A stretch of DNA of 64,000 nucleotides from Diphasiastrum complanatum (taxonomy: Eukaryota; Streptophyta; Lycopodiopsida; Lycopodiales; Lycopodiaceae), in contig CM055096.1 in assembly GCA_029204225.1 (NCBI GenBank), positions 40,562,733 through 40,626,732 on the forward strand. The letters run 5' to 3'. How positions within the stretch are numbered: position 1 is the first letter of the stretch; every line of letters starts with the position of its first letter. Below the pieces are notes generated by a model, which was not told the DNA's origin, did no database searches, and was given only the letters and a program-made list of their open reading frames with translations. Shown here in pieces: positions 41,225 to 52,359 of the stretch. Made by a program: the position numbers and the translations under genes.

Positions 41225-41500
41225 GGAACCTCTCTCCTCTCCTCTCCCTTTCTTTTGAGTCTCCTTTTCTTCCCTAAGGCTTTAGGATCACATTATTATG
41301 GAGTACATACATACGCCCCTGGGTATATTTTTACCTTATATTTCAAATGTTTGTCTACATCACAAATAGCTTTGTCTTGTATAGATTACATTTTTTATTA
41401 GTGATAGATCCAATTCATAATTTCAAGTCTCCAATCTTTTGCAAAATCTTGAAAGGTCCATAAAATCTTGGAGCCAACCTTTTGCTTTGAGTTTTTTTTA
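41225..41500 (-). promoter_or_regulatory. Probable host gene promoter and 5' leader
   Basis: Upstream of the ATG on the minus strand is a purine-rich leader (gaaagggagaggagaggaga). An ATATAAGG box lies at 41334-41341, about 110 bp upstream of the start codon. A truncated copia coding fragment begins at about 41503, so less than 280 bp of non-transposon 5' flank remains. The assignment rests on position and motif only. Confidence 0.4.
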
Positions 41501-41502
41501 AA

Positions 41503-42308
41503 AGTATGCTATTTTCATTCTTGAAAGGTTTGGCATGAAAGACTCTAAAGGGATTGACACTCCTATGGAGCAAGTTTGTAAAGTTTCTTATGATGGTGAT
41601 GAAGCATCCTTTGAGGACATCACACTCTTTAGAAAGCTTATAGGCTTCTTAATCTATTTGACAATCACTAAACCATATTTGAGTTATAGTGTAAGCAAGT
41701 TGAGTCAGTATATGCAAGGTCCTTTGATGCATCCTTGGAAAAGTGCCAAGAGAGTATTTAGATATGTCTCTTTTATTAGATTTTTTGGCATCCTTTGTCA
41801 AGGATCTAACTTGTACTTGAGGGCATATTCAGATTCATATTTTGCAGGAGACAAGATGGATAGGAGATCTATAAGTGCATTTGTCACTTTCCTTTGTGGA
41901 GGAGTGATGTCTTGGCTTTCCAAAACACAAGATACAATCTCACTTTCCTCTTGTGAAGCCGAGTACAAGGCATTGACTTCAACAACAAAAGAACTCTTAT
42001 GGCTAAGAAGACTTTTGGTGGAACTACAAGTGCTAAAGGCCGAGGAGATCCCTTGCATCTGTTGTGACAATCAAGCTTCTCAACAAATTGCTACAAATCC
42101 TATCTTCCATGCTAGAACAAAGCATATTGAGATAGCTCATCACTTTGTGAGAGAGAAAGTGCAATCCAAGGAGGTACAACTTCATCATGTGCCATCATCC
42201 GAGTGCATAACTGATATCTTAACCAAACCTTTGGCTAAAGATCCATTTTTCAAGTTAAGAAGTGCTCTTGGAATTGTAGATAGATGTACATTAGACTTAC
42301 CAAGTTAG
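41503..42308 (+). pseudogene. Ty1/copia RT end and RNase H, open but 5'-truncated
   Basis: The frame enters at KYAIFILERFGMKD without any upstream RT and stays open to a stop at 42306. Landmarks are GFLIYLTITKPYLSYSVSKL, RAYSDSYFAGDKMDRRSISA, DTISLSSCEAEYKALTST, IPCICCDNQASQQIA, RTKHIEIAHHFVREKVQSK and ITDILTKPLAKDPFFKL. The RNase H domain itself looks intact. It is the same family as the fragment at 2-1002 but much better preserved. The YVDD half is missing, so it cannot act as RT. Confidence 0.9.
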
Positions 42309-42321
42309 AAGTGAAGAGGAG

Positions 42322-43137
42322 TGTTGAAATTGTCACTTCCAGCTTGATATATTTGATCAATCATAAGATCTATGTTCATGATAGGATCTCACACATGTGG
42401 AGCCTGTTCCCACGTGTGAAAGGATGTACAAAATGTACTTGATAATAGTTAGATTCATTTTGGTTCAAACTACACAAGTGTGAGCTTGATTTGTGGCTAG
42501 AATTTAAGAAAAAATCACTTTGATCAATTTTCATGTAATTAGCTTGCACTTCCATGTGAATGAGTAAATGCTCCCACATGTCAAGTTGTTGTTCACACGT
42601 GTGGATCAGGTTGTAGAGGATAAGATTTAGATATTCCACTAGATCCTATTTTATAGAGCAAATTCCTATATTTGTGGAAGACTAGCTTTGTGGTTTCTAG
42701 CTAATGTGATAAGTCAACTTTGGATAATGAGCATATTTGGCTCCTATTGGTGGATCTAGATGACTAGGCACTCTTCACACGTGCGAAGGCCTACTGGACA
42801 ATACATAGCTCGTGGATGTACTTGATCTATAAAGAGATCAACCATTTCAATAGAAAGTTGATCTAGCAATTTGCTTATAATCTACACATTTGTCTTGTGA
42901 TTTTATGCTTGGAATGCTATCAAAAGTTATAGTACTTTGCTCTCTGGTCACAGTCTGTACAATGGTTGTTTTCCACACATGTGAGGCCGCCCTTGATGAT
43001 TATTGAAGTTTACATTAGCTGATCTTGCTAAATAGTTGATGATCTATGTGTAGATCTTGATCTAATCAATAGAATTTGTTAGATCCTTTGATTTGGCAAT
43101 CAACACCTCTTGTAGATTGATTTGTACAATCAATCAT
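42322..43137 (+). repeat. Copia 3' LTR after the RNase H fragment
   Basis: The purine tract gaagtgaagaggag is followed by TGTTGAAATTGTCAC. TATAAAGAG lies at 42830-42838. Several CACATGTG / CACACGTGTG palindromes occur. I end it at ..CAATCAATCA by resemblance to the end of the LTR at 4863-5979; this end is uncertain. The minus-strand frames here are not genes. Confidence 0.6.
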
Positions 43138-43680
43138 TGTCTTTTTTTCTGAAAATCAATATGACCACACAAACTCAATCTCATAAAAGCCTCGTGTATA
43201 AAGCCAAAAATTTGTAATAAAATGCAAGCGTAAAAATGCTTCACATAAATGGTCTGAAACATCCCATTATAGTAACGTAAATGTAAAAAGATCTTTCCCT
43301 TATCATTGCGCATGCTGAGCTGAAGTCGACCACCCACAGTATTCCTAGTGATTTCTCTCTTATTTAAAACTTCATCGCCCTGCAAATCAGTCAATCCCTA
43401 TAAAAGTTTATTCTTTTAACCAGCAAGTCTTCTTTCGTACCACCGCTCTATCCTTCTTTTTCCCATATTTTGTCTAGCAACAACCAAACTCGGATTGTTT
43501 AGGTTAAAAGTACCGATCCTTTTATTTGAGTTTTAAAAAAATTTATCTTGAAGAGTAGAAAAGCTTGGTCTTTTGAAGAGGTGTTCAATTTCTCTCATGT
43601 TTTTGGCATCTCCCAGATTGGCAAGAAGTTTGGCAGAGGGGTTTACAGCAAGTTCTATAGATGCATCAATCATGTATTGG
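43138..43680. other. No supported feature
   Basis: AT-rich DNA between the copia LTR and a gypsy integrase remnant. Frames on either strand lack recognisable domains. Confidence 0.4.
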
Positions 43681-43684
43681 CGTA

Positions 43685-44700
43685 TAAAGAGGAAGGTGAG
43701 GTGTGACTTGACAACATTCCTAACATGCTTATCGTTGATAAGATACCTTTGTTGGATGAGGAAGTGGATAATAATCTGCTTCGACTTGATAGTAAAGCAA
43801 TTCCTCAAGGGTACTAGATTTTATCTAAATACCTCACTACCTTGCAACTACCCAAAGGTCTTACCAAGACAGAGAAAAAGAAGGTAAGGTTGCAGTCCCT
43901 AAGATTCAAGGTGAATGATGGAAGGCTTTACCGAAAGGGGATTGAAGGCATCTATCAAAGGTGTGTGCTGCTTGTTGAAACCTCATTCATTATTGAATAA
44001 TGTTATGATTCGGCATGCGACAGCCATTTTGCTAGTGACACTACTGCTCAAAAAATATTAAGGGTTGGTTACTGGTGGGTGACCTTGTTTAAGTATTGTC
44101 ATGATTATTGCATGAGGTGTGGTGTCTGCTAGAAGGTTGGTCATGCTGATAAAAGAATGAGACCCCTAATAACTCTAACAGCCCAACTACTCTTTGAAAA
44201 ATGGGGTATTGATTATGTGGGTCCTATTAAACCATCTTCTATTGGTTAGAAGAGCTATACTACTATTGTTATCAACTATTTCATTAAGTAGGTAGAAGCC
44301 AAGGAAGTCAAACGTGATAATGCAGCTGAAAAGGCGATTTGGCGCCCCTCGAGAGCTGGCATCATACAAGGGTACCCACTTTTTGAATAAGGTGATACAA
44401 GATCTTACCAAAAGACTTGCCACCAAGCATAACAAAGCAACCACCCCCTATAACGCACAATTAAATGGGTAGGTTGAAAGCACGAACAAGAAGTTGGTGG
44501 TGGGCATTATAAAGAAGATGGTCTCTGATGATATGAGAAATTGGGACTCAAAAGTACATACGACAATGTGGGCCTACAATGTGCTTTCATAACCAATGTT
44601 GTATAATCATCTTTTTTCCTAGTGTATAGTGCTGAAGGCGTTCTGCCTATTGAGATTGAATTAGATACCCTTTTTATTCACTAACTTGATTATTAGGCCT
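43685..44700 (+). pseudogene. Ty3/gypsy integrase remnant, plus strand
   Basis: The reading moves between frames: QLPKGLTKTEKKKVRLQ and FKVNDGRLYRKGIEGIYQRC form the pre-integrase region. SHFASDTTAQKILRVGYWWV and CHDYCMRCGVC form the HHCC finger. FEKWGIDYVGPIKP carries the first core Asp. The rest decays, ending with YSAEGVLPIEIELDTLF. Many stops are present. It is of the lineage without a chromodomain, like the elements at 52360-58291. Confidence 0.8.
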
Positions 44701-45069
44701 TGCGACATTTAATTCTTGCAAAAAGGCCTACAGTCCAATTATTAACGTTTAACTAATCAAATAACTATGTGATCATCGAGTTGGTGGACTTACACACGCA
44801 GGGTGCCAAATCCATTTCACTTATTAACTTCTAGTAAATGAATTACTTAATTAGGGTTGCCTTGATATCCACAAACCCTCCAACAAATGCCTATTTGCTT
44901 GGCCCTTGTGTTTTGAAGAAAGTTTCTAGAATCAATATTGTGATATTATGTGACATGGAAGGTCATTATATGGATACATTGATTAATATCAATAAAATCA
45001 AGCCATATTATGCATGATGATACACTCAACTGAACATATGATTTAGCATACCAAAAATGTTGACTTATG

Positions 45070-45330
45070 GTTTGATGGTGGAAGTAGAATGGAAAGAACT
45101 ATTGGTGTGATTGTTTAAGACAGTACAAGCATACTGATAGCACAACTGGGAGTTTGTTTAGGTAAACACTATACTTGTAATTCAGCAGCGACTAACACTC
45201 TAATTGTTGGATTAAGGATAGCTATCCAACAATAGATAACTCATCTATCAGTATTTGGTAATTTTTCAACTCACAAGTGGGTTGTCAAATCCTATACTGA
45301 CAGTTTATGTCAAAGAGATGTGCGATGGCT
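45070..45330 (+). pseudogene. Possible extra RNase H-like domain of a Tat-type gypsy
   Basis: The frame reads WFDGGSRMERTIGVIV, a stop, then DSTSILIAQLGVCLGKHYTC, NSAATNTLIVGLRIAIQQ, a stop, and HLSVFGNFSTHKWVVKSYTD. The spacing resembles RNase H of the second kind seen in Tat elements (DGxSR..G.G.V, NxAxxxxLIxGLxxA, L.V.GD), with the catalytic GDS replaced by GNF. It lies after the integrase remnant. The assignment is tentative. Confidence 0.4.
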
Positions 45331-45694
45331 AAAGGTTGTTATTCAAAAATTAAGATGCTTGAATCCAAGAGCTATCATGAAAGCAATTCATGAAGAGCAA
45401 GCCTATCAGAAGCTTACACCATTTCGATATTCAATCGGTTCATTAGAGGAGAGCATATATTCTGGATGGTATGAACATTAAAGTAGGATTGACCTCCTTG
45501 AGACTCCATGGCCCAATGGGAACATGACACATGGTCTTCGAAACCAAAGGTGTTGGATTCATCGGGCAAGAATTGTCCTCTCCAGTTGAGTCACCACTAT
45601 TAGCAAGGAAAAACACCCTCTTTTCATTGCTTTTTCAGATTAAAAATCTATCTAGTAAGGCTGTATTTATTGATATCGTACCACTAGAATGGCT

Positions 45695-46668
45695 GAAAAT
45701 TCTTGGGTTAAGTTCAAGAATGCAAGGGAGAACCAATTTTCTACAAGGATCAAATGCTTGAGGAGTGATAATGGTGGATAGTACACATCTACCAAGTTCA
45801 AGGCCTTTTGTGATGAGCATGGGATCAAGAGGGAGTATACAACACCAAGGACCCCACAACAAAATGGAGTGGCCGAGAGGACTTTATGTGAAAGTGCCAA
45901 AGCCATGAGGTTAAGTGCTAACCTTGATAAGCCATCTTGGGATCAAGTATTGTTGTGTGCTAATTACTTGTGCAATAGGTGGCCGAGTGCTATTTTGGAT
46001 GGAAGGACACCTTTTGAGATGATATTCAAGAGGAGGCCGAGTGTCAACTTTCTTAGAACTTTTGGATGCACATGCTATGTCAACATAACTCTTGATAGGA
46101 CCAAGGAAGATCCATCTTCAAGGAAAGGTATATTTGTTGGATATAGTGAGGTGAGTAAAGCCTACAAGGTTTACATTCCTTCTACTAATAAGGTGATTAT
46201 TGGTAGAGATGTCATTTTTTATGAGGGGAACATTCCAAAAGTATCTTCAAGTATTATTGATGTTGATGTAGATGGATCTAACATTCTTGATGATGATGTT
46301 ATGGATCCTACTTTGGATGGTGATGATGAAGGACCATCATCAAGTCAAAAGCCAAGGAGGACATCAAGGCAAAGGCAAACACCTTCAAGGCTCACTTATG
46401 ATGAAAAGGGTAAGCAAGTAGTTTATGGAAATTATTTGGCTTTCCTAACCTCTTATATTGAACCTACATGTGTAGATGAAGCAAGGAACAAAGAGGAGTG
46501 GATCCAAGAAATTGATGTTGAGTATCAAACTCTTATGAAGAATGGAACGTGGAGATTGGTGGAGTTACCTAAGGACAAAAAAGCTATTGGATGGAAATGG
46601 ATCTTCGAGGTGAAGACAAACCAAGATAGATCTATCAACAAGTACAAGGCAAGGTTGGTGATGAAGTG
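45695..46668 (+). pseudogene. Ty1/copia integrase end to RT start
   Basis: The frame opens AENSWVKFKNARENQFSTRI and CLRSDNGG, then a TAG, then FKAFCDEHGIKREYTTPRTP and [19 protein letters not shown] with the core Glu. WDQVLLCANYLCNRWPSAIL, FGCTCYVN and GIFVGYS follow. An acidic linker leads to RT: VDEARNKEEWIQEIDVEYQT, LMKNGTWRLVELPKDKKAIG and WKWIFEVKTNQD. Coding ends abruptly at KARLVMK, where an unrelated sequence begins. Only one stop in 970 bp makes it one of the younger pieces. Confidence 0.88.
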
Positions 46669-47045
46669 CTGGATTGAGGCTTGAGTCTCTGTCAACAACA
46701 TCCTGAAGGTCTTTCAGTACATTTATTCATCAATGATAGCATGTTTGACATCGTCTTTGATTGCCTGCTCTTGCTGGACAATTGTGTTGGCTCTTATTCG
46801 GCATGCTGGATGTCCTAGTGTGTCGGCTCTTCATCTTGCTTAGCATCATGAAATCTGCTCTCTGTCTCTTGTACTAGGTCCTGGGTTGAATCTGGCATAT
46901 ATTGTGATGACGGTGATGATGCCCTGATGGAACTGACATTCTTCTGAGTAGCCGATGATCTCGCTACTTCCGTGGCTGATGCGGTTGAAGTCTGCATTAC
47001 TGAATCAACACCTTCTATTAACGGAGTTACTTTTTGGTGTACTGG
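46669..47045. other. Unassigned segment between copia and gypsy fragments
   Basis: The minus-strand frame 46815-46997 is Ser/Thr/Gln-rich with no known domain. It could be gag-like or a linker. Confidence 0.3.
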
Positions 47046-47049
47046 AGCT

Positions 47050-48545
47050 AGCCGGATGACATCATCTTAAAGTCTTTTCTAATGTATCTAAATGATCTTT
47101 AGTGGATGAGTAAACACAGAAATCATCCATAAAGATTTCTAAAAAAATTCTTAAATTTTTTTGAAAATGTTTGTCATCATGCGCTGAAATGTTGCAGGCG
47201 CATTACAAAGACTGAAGGGCATACATGTATAAGCGTACGTCTCCCAATCAGTGGTAAAAGTGGTTTTCGATCTATCTTCTTCTTTAATAAAGACTTGATT
47301 ATAATCGAAAAACCCATATAAAAAAATACATCGTTCGTGACCAGCTACTTGGTCTAGGATCATGTCTGTATATGGTAATGGATGATAGTCTTTTGTTGTG
47401 GCAGCATTTAACTTCCTAAAGTCCTGACGTACCCTAATTTTACTTGTCTTATTTTTGGGAACTCTCACAATAGGTGATATTCATTCACTACTTAGAACAG
47501 AGTATATGTTACCTGCTCTAATGCATTTATCTAACTCATTTTCACTAATAATGAATACTACAGATTTAACCTATATTGTCTTTGTCTAACTGGTACGGCT
47601 CCCTGGATCAAGTCTATCCTATGCTCTCCCCATTCAACCAGTATACCAGTTAAATCTTCCATTGACCAAGCGAATATATTTTGATACTTCTGAAGAAGTA
47701 TTATGTACTCTTCCCATTTTTGGTCTGACTGGTGTTTATACAAATTCAAAATTTTACCCTTACTAGTTTTTTATTTCTACATATTTAGTCTTATCTGCCA
47801 TTCCCTCAGTCAGGCTTGCTCTGGTTCCACCCAGAACTTCCCTTGACTCGGATATTGGAAACTCTTTTTCCTCTTCCTCGTGTACTTCATAACATTCTAT
47901 GAAATTGACTAGGGATTCTATAGGTTCTGCTATCTCCTCACCCCATCTCATAAGGTGACCTCCTAATGGATTGGCTATGAGAATTCCTGGGAAAAATATT
48001 TGTTTGGTAGACTAATTTATAATGGCATCAGCATGGTATAACCATGGCCTTTCAAATAATATTGAGTATGGTGGCATATCTATTGTGTTTATGACAAAGA
48101 AATTCATAATGAAAGTATTTGTTATTATATTTACGTTAACACCCCTTAGCTCTCCTACTGGTACGCATCGAGATGCATATGCTAAATGGATTTCATGATG
48201 AGTAGTAGGCTGGATCTGGTCTTCTAATCCTAACTCTTCAACCATTTTCTCAGTCATTAGGTTGATGCTAGATCCTGAGTCTACTAGTATTCTATTGATA
48301 ATATGGCCACCTATAATGGCACTTATGTCGGGGACTCCACAGTCTCATCTAACTACATATTCTACTCTATTACTATATGCATGTATTGGTGATGTAACAA
48401 ACCTCTCCCCTTCCTCAGTCCTTACGTAATGAACTTCATCTTCTGAAGTGTAACTTGAGGAAGATGTTGGCATCTCACCTTCATATTTATCCTTCTCCCA
48501 GGATATAGTAATCTGTTTATGGCTTTTTCCTTCTGATGTCGCCAT
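47050..48545 (-). pseudogene. Ty3/gypsy protease-RT fragment (Tat/Ogre-like)
   Basis: On the minus strand, a Ser/Glu-rich gag end is followed after a stop by GHIINRILVDSGSSINLMTE (aspartic protease site), FFVINTIDMPPYSILFERPW and a linker with YQNIFAWSMEDLTGI and HRIDLI. RT follows: VPKNKTSKIRVRQDFRKLNA, TYTCMPFSLCNAPATFQRMM and, in another frame, IFMDDFCVYS, the FMDD catalytic site near 47130. It stops at about 47045. There are stops at several places. Protease and RT would process and copy the element. Confidence 0.85.
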
Positions 48546-48896
48546 TTGGTTTCAAAAGGTAATTTCCTTCTTCCTCCAGTGGGTAATAACATCGGCTTGA
48601 TATAGCCACGCTCTCCCTAATAAGACTTTTTAAAATGATTCCCTAGTCATCTTTAATATAATGAAGTCCATCAAAAACTAATGTTCACCAATGTAAACTG
48701 TGACCTGAGACAGCTCCCCTATTGGAGTTCATCTAGTTGCATCCCTTAATCTCATATGTCTAAGTGTATGCACTATTCTACGATGAATGCTTAACTCGTA
48801 TGATGTCTCTTCAATCATTATATTAACATTTATCTAAGGATATGCGTGCAATGTTGATGAATTCCGTTTGATTCCTACTTCTATCTACTTGCAAAA
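48546..48896 (-). other. Gypsy gag-protease spacer remnant
   Basis: Continuous upstream of the protease fragment. Short minus-strand frames such as RGYIKPMLLPTGGRRKLP suggest the retroviral-type pre-protease region. Nothing else is supported. Confidence 0.35.
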
Positions 48897-49739
48897 TGTT
48901 GGGAAAGAAAACAAGATTCTCAAACTAAACTACAAATCAACAGAAATGGAAGAAACAAGAAACTAGTTAACGAGCCATTAAAGAACAAGGATCAAGAAAT
49001 AATCATTCCTTGATTCTTTGTGCTTCTCAAGAACATCAAGAATTGATTGTTAGAGATTATGCAAGATCTACACCACAAATCTAGCCTATTTAGTTTACTT
49101 GAAGCTTGATTCTATTCTAAAAACATAAAACAAGAGATCTATTCCACTCTACTCCACAATGCATAATGAAAGAAAGCAAGAAATTAATCTAATTCCATAA
49201 CCACACACAAAGGGAATGGAAAAGCATGATCATAAGGAAAGCACTCAAGAAAGCCATCATGATCAAGGAGCTCATTGAATGCCAAAACTCGTGGAGGATC
49301 TTCTTTATTCAATACAAGAGCAAAGACATTACAAGTAAAAGCTCCCTCACAAGAGAGAGGGGCTCTTAAATAAACCAAGAGGCTGCCCATGTGGAGCCTA
49401 AGTGGCAATTCCACAAATTACAAATTACAAGTGGAAATAGCTCCTCCACAGGTCACCATCAAAAGGTGGCTCAGTCTAATTTATTTGAAAGGGGTCTACC
49501 ACATTAATTACAAATGCCTACACATATTAGCTCCTACATGGTCATTCCTTCTCTTGGGATTCACCATGAGGCTCACATGTTTTAATATTGTATCCTAGCT
49601 AGTACTTCTCGGCTCTCATGCTCGGCTCTCATCCTCATACTTCTCTCTTCCTTCAAGGACCTTCTCGGTCTAGGGTGAGAGGTTCTCTTTTAGAATAGCT
49701 CAGCTCGACATCTCGGGGATTCCTCGGAATCTGTCAACA
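48897..49739 (-). repeat. LTR, minus orientation, with adjacent oligo-G tract
   Basis: On the minus strand it starts TGTTGACAGATTCCGAGG (49739) and ends TTTCTTTCCCAACA (48897), 843 bp. A TATA-like TTTATTTAAGAGCC lies at 49363-49376 and AATAAAG about 65 bp downstream. A ten-G purine tract lies three bases before its start, which marks it as a 3' LTR of an element whose interior is at higher coordinates. No primer-binding site follows. Confidence 0.6.
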
Positions 49740-49742
49740 TCA

Positions 49743-49752
49743 CCCCCCCCCC
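49743..49752 (-). promoter_or_regulatory. Polypurine tract (oligo-G)
   Basis: The minus strand reads ctGGGGGGGGGGtga before the LTR. The position fits the plus-strand primer of reverse transcription. Confidence 0.55.
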
Positions 49753-50205
49753 AGTCTGTTGCAGGACCCACTACAACACATATGGAATGACGTTGTTTTT
49801 TGTTCGGTGCTTGGAAAAGCGTGGATTTTCTGTCGCTTTCATAAAACCAAGTGCTTATTTGTCACAAAATTGTTTCGCAAAATTTGAGATTTCTCAATGG
49901 CCTTTAAATTGCTACCCGTTTGAGAACCTCTTGCGAGTATTGCTCATCTTGTTGCCTTGTGGTTTGTTTATGCGTGCTCATCTTCCTTCCTAGGGCTTCA
50001 AATACTTGGAAGCATGATTACTTCAAAGGTAATGGCCCCAATTAGTCTCGCACCTTTTCAATAAATCCAAACTCTTGCCAGTCTTCCACCATTGTGACAT
50101 AACAAGAGGACATGAAGGCCACTCTATAATAGATTCAGACCATCATCTGGTGGTCGTCTTCTGACTGGAGGGCTACATTGGGATTGATCATTATCAATCA
50201 CAACC

Positions 50206-51790
50206 TCAATCCCAGAAACACTCCCGATTCATGAGAAAGGCCATGGATCTGCAATATTCGGCACTCTCTCGCACGCATAAGTCAATGTTGGATCTATACT
50301 TGTGGCCAAAATCCAATAGCTGCAGTCTCAGCTCATCCATTGACGAGCTTTCAGAAATCCCTGGGATCACTAACCAGTTGACAACCTCAACATGTGGACG
50401 TTCTGTTGGCCAAGGGTTTCTTCTTTTAATCGGCATATAGAAGGGATCAACTCTCGTCCAAGTTGGTACCCTTAGATATTCATGCAACCTTATGCTATTC
50501 TTTAGGATTTTATTTCGCCACTCAGGCTGGGGTTGCAATGCGGCAATGATTTGATCCTTGTGGAGTATTAGCTCTGATCAATGTCGTCTTTTTCGCCCCT
50601 CATATCTCGGGGGTATTTTTTCTCGAACCTTTCAGATTCTCGTGTATCCGCCATATAGGGTCTTGGCTCGATTGGTGGGGCTGTCGTGCGTTGTTATTGC
50701 GGCTTTGCTAGGTACTCGTCAAAAGCCTTGGCACCCGTATCACTCTTTCTAGTCCTTTCACTTGTTGAGAGTTCAGCTTCACCCGCATTAATGTCAACAG
50801 GTCAAGACGATAATCTCCGTGCTTTCGACAGATCAGCCTGAGAGTCGTCATAACCACCAACGTCAGTGTTAATCTCAGGGAGGTTAGGTGGAGTGTGATC
50901 TGGTGAAACTGGCATGAGGGTGACAGGTTTAGTAGGAGCAGGAATAAGGTTGTACGCTGCACCAGGGGAACTAAGCTATTTTAGGAACTCGTCCCATCAA
51001 GCCTCAGCAGGTCCTTGATCATGTCTCAAAAGTCGGCTTAGAGGATTTGAGAGGAGGAGGGTGAAGGAATGGGGTAAGTGGGTTTGAAGGTGTGGGAGAA
51101 ATTGAAGGCAAAATAAGAATGAGGTTTGTAGTTAGGTGGAGGAATAGAAAAAGTTCTAGAAGCAGCCTCGGTCCTCTTGTTGTCCGATCCCAAGCTTCCA
51201 TCTAACTGCTGGGCTTGCCCGTCGCAATCCTTTGCTCGTCATCTCCGTCATCGTCCTTGGATTTATGATCAGAGATTCTTGCTTGGGTCTTGCATGCCAT
51301 GTTCCATAACTGGTTCACTTTGTCCAAAGCCTATTGCAGGGCGTTTGTCACCTCTTCTCGAGAATGACTTTTGCCTGTTTCGTCGTAGCATACTCAAAGT
51401 TTCTTTTGTCCACCTCTCTCTCTCTTGGATCAACCTTATGTATTTTTCCATTCTTATGGCTGAGGCTTAAGGAGCTTGGAACTGGATGTCCTCGGGCTTC
51501 CCTGGAGGGGCATAAACCATCATTGCGCTAGATGATCCATCTCGAGTTTGGTTGATTTGGGTCATTTGTTGCTTGAGTTGTTGCCGGATCTCGTTCAGTT
51601 TTGTTGCTTGCCCGACCATTGTGACTTTCAGCTCCATTATTGAGACTTTATTTCCCTTTGTCTCTTTCTCTTTTTCTTTTGTCTGCTTCTGCTTTGTTTT
51701 TTGAGATCATGTGGCTTGTCTCGTTGCTCATGGTTTCCTCTGGACCTGCTCACCTTCTGATTTTGTTTCATATGTCTCTGTGGTACTTGG
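50206..51790 (-). pseudogene. Gag-like remnant of a non-autonomous LTR element
   Basis: Read from 51788 downward on the minus strand, one frame starts MAKKHSPSTTETYETKSEGE. It continues through two TGA and one TAA to KVSIMELKVTMVGQATKLNE, QQMTQINQTRDGSSSAMMVY and MEKYIRLIQERERWTKETLS. The frame at 50538-50206 follows, EYLRVPTWTRVDPFYMPIKR, before the 3' region. The charged, coiled-coil-like composition suggests gag, and no pol motif is found between here and the LTR. Unrecognised as to family. Confidence 0.4.
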
Positions 51791-52359
51791 AGAATGTTTC
51801 TTTGCCATCATTTTGGTTCTTATCCTCAGTTGGCGTGTGTCGAGAAGCTTTGCCTTTGAGGTCTCATGTGGTTACGAAGCAGAAGATCCTTCAGCAGCTG
51901 GATATTGTTGTGAGCCTCATGATGTTGGCTACTTTTTTACAGTTTATTTCATGATGCTCTGTTAGGCCTCTTGGATGGGGGAAGGTTCCCAAAATGGCAT
52001 ATTGCTGCTCATTCGCCTAACTCAAAAATGGATTTTTTTTGGACAAGAATCTTCGCCCACCTCAATATAGATATATCTGAAGTGGATGTACAGTCTGGAG
52101 ACCCATCGAAGGTTTCTGATACTGTATAGGCAACATCTGACCAAAACAGTGATTTTATAAGTCAATTTTCATAAAAAATACTATCCTTTCTTTTTCCCAT
52201 GCTGATGACTTTTCTGACTTTTGCTCATCAGTCTTTTCTGAATTTTATTTGTCTTTTTTAAAAAAAACTGAACAATTAAGTATTGAAAAGAAAAAATTGA
52301 AAAACAAATAAAATTAAAAATCATTGAGATCAGGCTTGCTGAACTGGCGGAGCAGGCTG
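51791..52359. other. No supported feature
   Basis: Junction DNA between the gag-like remnant and the gypsy integrase. Ser/Leu-rich plus-strand frames are antisense to the gag-like reading. Confidence 0.4.

Noticed and set aside
49743-49752. Sequencing homopolymer artefact
   Set aside because: Possible, but its position three bases before an LTR start fits a polypurine tract, so I kept it as a feature with moderate confidence.
51640-51965. Plus-strand Ser/Leu-rich frames with signal-peptide look
   Set aside because: They are antisense to the gag-like minus-strand reading, whose Lys/Glu/Gln codons give Leu/Phe/Ser on the other strand.
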